A stretch of 64,000 nt of DNA, taken from the NCBI GenBank assembly GCA_007922195.1, contig ML681963.1, positions 57,643,586 to 57,707,585 on the forward strand, read 5' to 3'. Position 1 is the stretch's first letter. Each line of letters starts with the position of its first letter. This document shows positions 10,434 to 22,400 of the stretch, in pieces. Origin of the DNA: Podocnemis expansa. Its lineage: Eukaryota; Chordata; Testudines; Podocnemididae. The notes below the pieces were generated by a model that was not told where the DNA came from, did not search any database, and saw nothing but the letters and a program-made list of their open reading frames with translations. The position numbers and the translations under genes are program-made.

Positions 10434-13400
10434 ATGGCACCTTCCAGGAAGAAAACAGCCGGCGGGACCAGCAAGACCAATGCGAAAAAGAAAAAGCTGG
10501 CTGCCTTTTTAAAGGACTTTGACCGGGAAGGTAACCGTTATCCTCCTTCCTAACACTTGATCCCCATAAAGGCAGTGCAGTACTGCCAAGTTCATTGAAT
10601 GCTGGTGAGAGATTGATTTGAGAGCCCTGGAGGCTGATACCTTCAGAGGCTGAAGTGCAGTTCAGGCAGGACAGGTACAGCAAAAAGGTCATAGCTGTGA
10701 CCAAGTGGGATGATTCAAGAAGGCGGTTTAATTCTTGATGCTCTTGCACTCCTTGCTGTTTCTTGAGGCTTCTGTCCAGGCAACAAGTTGTGATGAGGAT
10801 GCTGTGATAGTTTCACAGATCTCTTAGGAAAGATTGAAATAGGAATTCTTGTCAGAAGTGGCTTGTGGATGTTAATCATTGAATGCTTGTCAATAGGAGA
10901 GGCAAAGTGGGTGAAGTAGTATCTCCTGTTGAATTAACTTCTGTTGCGGAGAGACAAGTTTATGAGCATACAGATCTGGGGGATGTACTCGCAATGTAAA
11001 AGCTAAATGCAAATTGGAACAGATTGTTTAGCATAAGTAGTTATGATGTATTTTAAGGGTCCATTCAATGTCACGTGTCCCATTAACACATCTCCAGTCA
11101 TTGAGGGAAGAGGGGTTAAATGGGTATAGATTGTTGCGATAATAAGCCACAAATCCAGTATGTATGTTCAGTCCATGATCATTAACAACTAACAAAATTA
11201 GGAATTTAAATTCGTAGGCTTGACTTTTGAAGTTGTTGTACAAGTTTCCTTAGAGGATGAGGACTGAGAGGTCAGATTATCAGTGACCCCTTTATGAAAA
11301 GTGTATACCCACTAGTGATGCGGTCTTTTTGTCTTATTTTCTGTGAGAGTTCATTCAAGAGCATAGAGGTTGCTGGTTTCACCCACGTAGTTCTTATTTT
11401 CATTTTGTGCACTGGATAAAGTACACCACTTGTGATAGACATGTATAGTACCCTTGGATTTTTGGAAGGGGAGTTGTGAGAGGTGTTCATCATCGCATCA
11501 GTGGAGATATGTCTACAAGTTTTGTATCTTCTTTGAAGACCAGAAGAGAGGATTCAGAAAGATTTTTTTTTTCAGGATGTGATTCCCATCAAGTATGGGG
11601 TATGAAAAAATATTCGAAGAGGTACATGAATCATCTAACTGTGTAGTTTACAACAAGCTACATAAAAGGCACTAGCAAAGTCAGTATAAACTAAAATTTC
11701 ATATAGACAGTGACTTGTTTTGTACAGCTTTGTATGTTATATAATGAAATCTAAGTACAATATTTATAGTCTGATTATTTTATAATTACATGGTAAAATG
11801 AGCAAGTAAGCTTTTTTTCAGTAACAGTATACCGTGACACTTGTATTTTTATGTCCGATTTTGTAAGCAAATTGTTTGTAAGTGAGGTGATGCTCAGGGG
11901 TAGGCAAGGCAAATCAGACTCCTGAAGGGAGTACAGTAGTCTAGAAAGGTTGAGAGCAACTGGCCTACACTGGTGGGCAAATCTCTCCTGTTGGTATAAG
12001 GACTGCCTACTACCAATGTTCCTTCTAAGCTGCACGTGTCCACAGATGCCTGGCAGCTATTGCAGTCCCGTGCAGCCCCAGGACATGTGCAGAGCCTCTT
12101 CCAGCCCAGGCAGCAAGAAGAAGCCAGGAGCTGTAGTGCTGGTAGCAGCGAGACCTGGCCTCCTGCCTGCTGCCACTGCAGTGGGGAAAAGTTGCTGCTC
12201 ACTGGAGTGTGCCTGCCTCCCTCCAGATGTGTCTCCTTCCAGTGTTGCCGCAGCACTCGGTATGGCCTGCTGGCACAAGAAGGTCCATGCGCTGCTCTTG
12301 CTGCCGCCTCCCTGTCACTGCGCAAAGCAGCCACGTTCCCGGCGAGGTGACCCACCGCCGCTGGAGGAGGGGAGACCAAGGAGCCAGGTGTAGGGGTGGG
12401 AGAGAGGCTGCCAGCTCTCCTAGCATCGACCTAAGCACCAGCACCCCTTCCTGTGGACAGGCCAGCCAAGTGGATGCAGTGGCACAGCCCAGGAGAAATA
12501 TTAATCATGGGCATCTTAAGAGAAACAAATCCATCTAGTGCGCTGACCAGTGGCCTGAAAGGGATTTTACAAAAGGACAGTCATGGGGGTTAGGCCTGCC
12601 CTGCGGCTGGTGAGGCAGAGCACTTGGCCCTTATTTTGCAGGCCTGTGCGTTATTACACCATCCCAGCCTTGGCAAAGATTAACATACTGATTGTTAGAG
12701 CCAGCAAGCCCTCAGACAGAGAGTCAGCAGAAGCAGTGGCTGGTGGCACAGAACTCTTGAAGGCAGGCTTGATATTTGTAAGTAAACTGCTTCTTGTTTA
12801 CACTGTGTTTGGGGAAACAGGACCTTGTGTACATTCGTGGAAGATATTACACCAAAGAAATACAATATCTAATTTTTACATGGTGGGTGGAATGTTCCCT
12901 CTAAGCTGATGATGCGGCTGAGCATGTTCCCTGGCGGTTTCCCAACCTCCACCAGGCTCCTTCTCCACTGTCTGCCGGCTCCCTGAGTTCATCCATAACT
13001 TGCCCAGCTGCATCTTCAGCTTAGAGGGAACACTGCCTACTACATAGAAGGCCTGCAGACATACCCTTATGCACTTATGTTAATTTTCTAACACTGAGTT
13101 ATAGCAAATAAAGACACAGGTGCTCAAAAAGGCTCATTTAAGAAGAATGAAATAGATTTGACCAGAAAAGCATGTTCACAAGGGAGGCTTTTTCTAATGT
13201 TCAGAGAAACACTACTTCAAGTCCTGATATGTAAATCCATAAATCAGGCCTTGACAAATCATTGTTGCTGGTTGCCATGGCAACCAGTTTTAGTAGCTTG
13301 TTGCCTAGTTCCTATCATGGAGGAGTGCCCTCTGGCAATGCAAAGTAAAATTGCTGTTGCCTAGCTGCGACCCAGTTTTGTCCACCTTTGCCCTAAATAA

Positions 13401-16400
13401 TATTCTTTGTTCTACTTAGTAAATCAAAATCCTTTCTTTCTTTTAGTCCAGATTAGAATTGATCAGCTACAAACAAGCGGGCAGAATCTTCTTAAGGAAT
13501 TGGATAATCTCTATGACATAGAAAACCTCAGACTTCCTGTGGCACTGAGAGAGATGAACTGGCTTGACTACTTCGGTATGGTCCACCCAGTCCAATATGT
13601 GTTAAAATAATTCAGAAATGTACTACATTTAGATCTATAACTGAGTTTATAAGTCAAATTCATCCAGTTGGCTCTTTAGTGACATTTCCTAGTTGCATGA
13701 TATTCAGAAATGCTACTTACTTATTTAATTTCATTTAATGTACACCATTTACATTTAAATATAATTATTATTTACGTTAATGTCATTGTTATCTATAATT
13801 ACATTACTTCTTTTGTAACATGTCACATTTAAAGTCATTATGTTGGCTAAATTCATTTGTTTGAAAGTGCTTATCCAGAATTTTCCTTTAGATGTTGTAA
13901 ACTCACTGGCATATGAAACAATGTGAAGTGTGACACTGGATTAACTCAGTGCAAAATCACATGTTTAAAAGAAATCTTTGGGAACAAGAAAGGGCTAATT
14001 GAATCTCTTATCCATACTGAGTCACAGATGACAGGGTTTTATTCAAGAGATGTCCTGCTTTCCCACTGGTTTCTTTATCATAAGCTGGTCCTTAACTGTC
14101 AAGAAATGCTCACTGTTTGTTGTTTAATTCTACCCAACTATTAAAACTTTACTATAATATAAATTATTCTGGTTATACATTGATAAAGAAAAATGTTCTG
14201 TCTCTAGCTAAAGGAGGAAGTAAAAAGGCCCTAGAAGAGGCAGCAACGGTAGGTAACATGCATCTAGTGTAATTACTAAACCAAATAATAGAAATTTATT
14301 TTCTGATACAGTGGGGACCCGTTAATGCGCGGGTGTCGGGGGACAAGCTCCTGCAACCGTGTGTTAAATGGACCATGTGCAAATGGGACTGCGGCAAATA
14401 ATAAATAAATCAGAATGCAGCCCTAGAAGGCTCACTCTACCTGTTTCCGTGCCCAGGCAAACTTCCCCTTTTAGCTAGCTCGCCAGACTCTTTAAATTGC
14501 TACTCACTTTGCACGTTTCCGTGTCCAGACCAACTTCCGCCTTTAGGCACTGCGCGTTAGCGAGTCCTGCACGTTAAGTTAATGGCTTCGGGGGACATGA
14601 GTGGAGTGCGTGTTAACCGGATCCGCGCACAAACGGGTCGCATGTTAACGGGTCCCCACTGTACTACTGTATAATGATTTTAGGGTAGCATTCTTTACTG
14701 CATCAATTTAAAAGGCTTAGACGAGCACTTAGTGAAAGGATTTACATAAGACATAAAACATGTAGTCGCTTCTGTCTGTCCATACTGCTGCTTTCTGCCT
14801 GATGTGTGCTGGATATAGTAGAGATTACTGGGAGTGCTAGCCTTCTTCTTCAATTCCTTGGTTTATGATAAATCTTGACTCTTTTCTCCAAAATACATCT
14901 CTCTTCTGGTATATTTTAATGACTATAGAAACACTTCATTGTTGTGGCTCCCAGCTAATACAGACGTCTGCAGAATCTTTACTGAAGTCAGGTTGACCCT
15001 GAAAAGTTAAGTCAACTAGGGCTGCCTCTCAGGGATGTGAAAAATCTACATCTGTGAACCACATAGTTAAGTCGACTAACTCCCAAGTATAAACAGCACT
15101 AGGCTGATGGAAAAAGTTTTCCACCAGCCTTGTTTCTGTGTCTTGGAAACATGGGTTAACTGCTGATGGGAGAATGCTTCCCTTTGCTGTAGCAAGTATC
15201 TACACCAAACCTCTGCAGTGGCTCAGCTGCAACATTTCAAATGTAGAGAAGTTCTGAGTCTGAAGCATTTGGTAACTGGGAGACTTGTTTCTGAATGCTG
15301 TAAGTACCCCTTTGCTTGTCTTACTTGAGAGGCTTCTCAAGTTTCAGGAAACTGACTTTTTAATTCAAGCTCAGTCTCTGTAGTTGCTGGTGGGTGTCTG
15401 CCTTTGACTTCTGAAGAAGTGGAAAATGGCAGGTGTCTTGAGATTCTTTCTCTCATGGTCCATATAGCCAAAAGTTTTTGATTTTAATAGTCTTTTTATA
15501 GGAAGCCATTTTTCTGCAAGGAATCTTAAGTAAGATACAGTGACAGCATTGATACTAAATGGACTATCAGTTGAGCAGTGATTCCTTACTGTTCCCTTCC
15601 CCTGGCTTGCCTTGTCTCACTCATTTAGCCATCAGAGAGTATGTATGTTTTGTAAACCAGAACACTTCTAAATTGGAATTGAATGGAAATGTGAGAGGGT
15701 TAAGAATAGCTGTAGGAGCTGAATAAAGCCCTTCAGCACTGAATAGTGTGCGAGTCCTTCAAGCAGTTGCCCTGGCTGGGATGATATAGTGGGAGTGGCC
15801 CTCCCTTTAGCAAGGGGTTGGACTAGATGACTTCATGAGCTTCCTTCTAGCCCTAATATTCTGTGATCTCTAAAATACTGGGGAAGTGTGAATATAGCGA
15901 ATTGCAAAGCAGAATAGAAGCATTTTACTGTAAAGTAAGTATGTGTTTATGCTGCTGTTTGGAGGCAGTTACGAATGAGTTAGTTCTTTAATAATAGTGC
16001 AACATAGTATTATGATTGTTTTTGGTTTTAGGCTGATTTGGAACTACCAGAAATAAACAAACTAACAGCAGAAGTTATTCAGACGCCTTTCAAAATTGCC
16101 AAGAAAGGTCAGTTTACTTACAAGTACTGTTGAAAGTTCTGGGTGCAGTGAGTAGTGAAATGTTTTTTCATTTCTTATGTATCTTGCTAACTATCTTCCA
16201 GCTCTCATTAACTGATTGAAATAGGTTTCAGAGAAACAATAGTTGCTTCAATCTAAGTGAGGTTACATCTGGTAAGGGATAGCTTAGATTTGCTGAATCT
16301 TATAAAAGTGTTATTCACATTTGTCTGTGTCTTCCATAAAAAACCTGAAAGCCTACATTATCTCTATATAAGTGTGGAGATATATATATATATAAAACTA

Positions 16401-19400
16401 ACAACGAGTTCAATAATTTGGTTGCCAAACAAATTTCATGACAGTTTACTTTTCACCCTACTGTCCATGAATAATTTTCAATTTGGACACTCTTTTCTCT
16501 TTCTAGCTGAAAAATCCAAACAGGATATCGATACCATTGAAGAGGAAGCAGAACTTAGTTTGCTCCCTGTAGCAAAGAAGAGTAAACAGGATAGCAAAGC
16601 ACTTGACGAATCAGAGCTAGAACATGAAAACATTAATACAAAAACAGGGAAGGTAAATAGTTAATATTATTTGGTGATGATCCAGTCAGGAAGTACATTG
16701 ACTGTTGATCAAGGTGATGCTTATTGGTTTGTTTCCTGTAAGCTAGCTACCTGTATTAATCAACATTATAGGTTTATATAATCTTTGTATTTTAAATTTG
16801 TAAAATATAACTTTACAACTGGTTTTTTTTTTTTAAGTATATGTGTATTTCTTTCTGATGCAACTTAAATCATGTGTTCATTTGAAAATATGTATTCTAT
16901 TTGTAATGTCCAAGGTGACTATAATGAGAAAATTAGAGAGAAATATTTCTCATTTTGTTTTTTGTACATTTGGAAAAGCTGTCTGTGTAGTCTCTTTCAC
17001 TGTTACCCCACAGTACTATAGAGGCAATTTTCCTTGTTTGTTTCTGAGAAGGACTATACAGTGGGGAGATAATTTCTTTTAAAAGGGGGAAATGAGTAAA
17101 ACCACAGACTGTTGGGGATGGTACTTCAGGGTAACATCACATATTTGGTGTCTTCTCAAACTTTCAATGACAGACTGTAGTTTCACCCTTTGCTTCATAG
17201 TTTGTATCCTGTTTGTCACAAGATCAGAGTGCTTCATGCTTTATTTCTCTCGCTGGTTTTATACTGCCCCCCTCCGACCCCCATTCCCAAAGTATGTGAG
17301 TGCCTTAAATAGTTTCTATTATGAAATAGAACACACAATCCAGCCACTTCTAAAAGTGTAAAGGAACATTTATATCTCCTTTCTTTTAAGTTGTATGTTC
17401 AACTGCCACCCTGTTCTGGGAGTAGGCATCTCTTTACCCATGGCTGCTCTAAAAGTCTTAGTTGACACTTTGATATCCATGGAAAAGAATCTCCAGAAAT
17501 CCCATGGTCTTCCAAAGCTTAGCTATAGGCTATAATAATGCTAAGGTCTCAAAAGGGAAAGGTTTTTCTACAATTTTGATCACCTGAGAAGGAGACAGTG
17601 TGAGAGTCTTGTTCTTCAGTTCTTGTTGCCAATGTTAGTTCCGTTATGGGAACACTTCTTCAGAACTGGAGGTGACCTGTAGTTTGGTCATGAAACAATA
17701 AATAATTTGCTGAGTATCTGTTGTTTCAGGTGAAGATGTCAACCAAAAAAATGGCAGCTTCTAAGAGCAGAAGGGCTCCATCAGCAAGAGTGAGACGCAT
17801 TAGTAAAAGGTGAGAGTGTGGAAAAATATGAAATCCTCTCCTTCTAGGGGGGAATGGAAAGGGCAGACCAGAAATAGTATTGCCAGTTTAACGATGGGTG
17901 GGGTGGATGGATAGAGTAGGGAGAAAGCTGGCTGATTAAGCATACTGCACTATAGTAACTAGGAAACATGTAGTGGAGGAGCTTTTCAAAGGGCTGTCTC
18001 CAGTCTGGTAGTACGGTGAGGTGACTGCCCACATATTCTCTTTTGGGGCGAGTGAGGTTTTATACTTAATCAAGCTGTCATAAAACTTCACTCACTGCTG
18101 TTATGTCAAGAGGCATAATCTGAAATAAGGAGAAACCTAGTTTCCAAAGACCTTCACATCATTCTCAGCTTTTCTGATGAAAAAACAGAACGGTGGAACT
18201 GAGAAGCAGTTGCTAAATGATTCTTTAAAATGTCAACATATCATTTCAACTCTTTGAACAGGTCAAGCAAAAATAACTTTGTCACTCCGGCCCTCGGCCG
18301 AGTTGCAGATGCCTGCGCGCAAGGGTTGACCTCCACTGTCACCCCCAGGTTTGATTCCAGGTGATTGTGCATTATTATTTTGTTTATAGTATCCTGCAAA
18401 ATGTGTCTATTAAATACCAGTGTTAGCCTGATATCTAGTGTGTCTTGCATTAGTCTTGCAGGAGATAGTGGCGACATAGATCATGTAATCATTCTGCGCC
18501 ATGACAGTGGTTTTTCATATCTGATGCATATTATAAGATCCATGATGTAATACTTTCTATAGTCAAAGTGCTTCACAACACTGAAATATCAAGGATGAGA
18601 TAACTGAGGAAGAGGCGAGATTATTTGACTGCTATTGGTAGAGTGTCATCAGGAGATCCTGGAGTGAGACTACATAATTCAATATTCATTTGTGTGTGGT
18701 TTACTGTGCTGTCATATTCTCTGCAATTAGCAAATTTGTAGATTAATTGTTTGAACCTCTTCCACACTGTTGAAGCAGTCATCAGCTTTTGCTGTTGGGG
18801 TTCTATACTCACCTCCTCCAGTTCTCATATGGTGGGTCTTCACTGGATTGACATTGCAGCAGCTGCCATGAGTCATTTACAACAAATATGGAATCAACAT
18901 CATCTAAGCATGCCAGCTAAATTTAGAATATATTCAAGCTGTATCCTCTCTGTACTGCCGTACTGTTGCAAAATGCGGACACCATGCTGTTCAAACTGGA
19001 AAAAGCTGGAGGATTCCACTCATAATGCCAATATCATATACTGGGCATAAAGTGGAATGACTTCATTTGTAACACGGATGTTTACTGTTGCTCCTGTCAA
19101 CAAACTACAGGGACCATTGTCTATGCATGGTGTCTTATGGTTTTCAGACATGTTGCCAGAACGTTGCAAGGCTTTGTGAGGAGTGCTGCTCTTTGGGTGG
19201 TTTGTAGCATCTGGAATAAAATTCCACCAGATGAAGACTGGAGGCAGTCAGAGAAAGACCCCCTCTTATACTGGAGCATCAAATCTTTGTCAACATTGGA
19301 CATTTGGCCAGTCAGTCCCCTTTCGCTGCACAGGAGTGAACCAAATGATGAACAATCCTTGTTGTTGACTGCTCAGTAAGCATTGAGGATGAAGTACCCC

Positions 19401-22400
19401 CAAAGCTTCAGAATATCTCAGACTAAACTGCAGTCTCTGCTTCCTTTTGATTAGGTCCTGAACCAGTGGAGTAAAGCTTGCACCATGCAAAATTAATTTG
19501 CGTAAAGATATTTCCACTGAAACCAGCTGCACTTTGGGGAATTTACTATGCTTAGAATTAAATGGTATTTGATTTAGGAACCGTTGGGCAAAAACCAGAC
19601 AGATATCTCTACAGAGAATAGAATTTTAGAATTAACAATTTGCGTTTCATGGGACTTCTGGATCCAGGCATGTCTTGGAAATCTTGCACATCCTATGATG
19701 TTGAAGATTGGGAAGAAGTTAAAAATAAGTTTTTTTTTCCTTGAGGCCAGACAGTCTCACCACTGTTTATTTTCATAACTCTTTTATTCTGACTAGCAGG
19801 GTAATCTTCTGTAAGTAGTTTTCCCTCAATATTTTTCTATAGAGAATAAACTTTGGTAACTATATTTCTTCTTGCTCTAGAAACATGTGCCTTAACTGCC
19901 ATCTCAAATTGCATCCCCCTTTCTTTGCGTGTTTTCTTGTTGCAGTGTTGTAAAATTTCTAGTAAATTGCTTTGGGGAAGGTGAGAGTGAAATATTAAGT
20001 TCTGACTTGGTGTTCCATAAATATGAAGTTTCTCTTCATAATGAACTCTGGTGTGCCATGTTAGATGGAATCCTACTGGAAACTGTGTGCCCTAAAAATG
20101 TTCCCCTTTCACTATGTCTTTCTCCTTTCCATAATAGGATCAGATGTTTCTGCTGTGGCTCTGACCAGTCATTCTGGTCTAGTGCTCAGTAATGTGTGCT
20201 CCTTTGTTGCAACCAAACACCCTCTTTATATTCCAGAAGAGGTAGCCATTTCAGTATAGTTCAGCAAAACAAACAAGTCTTGTGGCACTTTTAAAGACTA
20301 ACAGATTTATTTATCACATGAGCTTTTGTGGGAGGGAGAAAGCTCATGAGATAAATAAAAATTCTTAGTCTTTAAAAGTGCCACCAGACTCTGTTTGTTT
20401 TCTATCTTTATATTGTTATGAGCTGGGTGAAACCTTATTATTGCTGGAGTTAAAACGTTCAAGCAGTAAAAGAGTCCTTTGTTTCATATAATTGTAAGAG
20501 ACGGTTAAGGGGTCGCACCTGAAACACCTGATATTCTGTCCAGAAAATAGTGTGCTGGGTGGGAAGGTTTTTACTGGGTTTGTGAGTATGTGGGAATGTG
20601 AGACAAGAGAATGTGCAGAAAAATACTAGGGTGATGGAAAAGAGGCAAGAAAAGTGCAACAGGAGACTGTAAGCAGATTCTGTGTGACCCTTGAAAAAGC
20701 CAGAGACAGAAAACTTTTGGGTCTGGTGTTGGCTAAAGTGGCTTGGGGAGCTGGTAAGCCAAGACACTGCTCCTTTTTATTCTTTGTGTGTTCCAATCAG
20801 TGTTCCCTCTAAGCTGCTGATGTAGCTGAGCAACTTATGGTGCTCACTGCGCAGCAGTTTGGGAGCTTAGGCCCACCCCCCTCCATTTCTGTGCCCCCCC
20901 CCACCAGCCTAATCCCTTCCTCCCACCCTAACCCAGCTGCCTGCTCTCCCAATCATCCCCCCAGCTGGCCTGACCCCATCTTTCCCCCAATCCCCCCTAC
21001 CTTTTCCCTCCCATCTGTCCCTGTCCCAATTTGTACCCCAGGGCCCCCTTACTTGGCCACAGTAGTGGCACAGCCAGGCCACAGACTCCTCCCCCTCCAG
21101 CATTCTCTGACTGAGCATGCTCAGTAAGAGCATGCTCCGGGCAGGAGTTTTAAAAGCTGCCAGCCTAGGGAAGCTTTCTGCTGGCTAGAAGACTGTCTTC
21201 CAGCCAGGTAGAGGCCTCACTACTGCACAGCTTAAGATGGAGCACTTGTTCTGAGACATAGGTCTTTATGCGTTCCTTGTAACTAAAAAACACTGGAATA
21301 TTGAGAGGACTGTAACTCATCATTCAGTATCCTGATGTTTTGGCCTTGGAATTTTGATAGCTTCTTAGAGGCAGAAACCTATAGTCCCACTGAAGAGAGT
21401 AGATGGAGATCATAACAAGAAAAGAGGATAAGCTAATACCTTCATGTCCTGTAACTCTGGATTCATTCTCTAGGTACATCTACATTGCCCAGCAATTTCA
21501 AAAAAAACTTTTGGGATAAGTATTTCAAAATAATTATGTCGAAAAAACTTTTTTTCAAAAATGCTATTTCGGGACAACAGTCTGTTGTCTTGAAATAACG
21601 TGGCTTTTTTTGTTTCGAAAAAGAAAGTCAATGGATGAGATAGGGAGGATTTTTCGGAAAAAAGCCTTTGTCGTGTCTCGCGATGGATTTTTTTGAAAAA
21701 GATACCTCGAAAAAGGATTTTTATTTTGAAAAAGCTGGCGGGTTTAGCTTTTTCAAAAAAGCACTTTGGTATCTCGAAATACCAGAGCGCGTTTTTGCAA
21801 ACGCTAATCCTGTTTTAATATTGAAAAACCTTTTTTGTTCGAAAAATCCTCCCAATCTCATCCATTAACTTCCTTTTTTCTGAAAAAGAAAGTCTGGTGT
21901 AGACTTTTTCGGGGGGGAACCTGCGATATTTCTGGACAACGAGCTGTCCCCAGTCTGTTGTCCCAAAATAGTATTTTTGAGGAAAAAAAGCTTTTTTTTT
22001 GAGATAATTATTTCAAAATATTTGTCCTGAAAAAAGTTTTTTCGAAATTGCTGGTCAATGTAGACATAGCCTCTTAGATTGACCTTACTCAGTGACCATG
22101 CTCAAATGTTTAATGCAAGAATCAAGTTTATTGCCCACTCTTCTAAAGGAAATATTTGGTCACTGGATTTATGCATCCTAAAATGGACATTAGAATCCTG
22201 GTGGGACTGTCTAGAGTTTTCATTGAAGCTAAGTGGATGAGAAATCACTAACATATCATGTCCTAGTTTAATCAGAATTGTTTTGTCAATACAGCTGGTT
22301 TCTGGCCACCTCTGCTGGTTCGATGCTTCAAGTTACACATTTTCCTCAGAGCTTCTGTTTTCCTTGAAAATGCGGTGTTTGAAATCTAGCTGGGAGCATC

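Noticed and set aside
12199..12538. Overlapping frames of 80-160 residues on both strands in a CDCA8 intron
   Set aside because: They come from a GC-rich MITE-like body, overlap in several frames and have no splice context.
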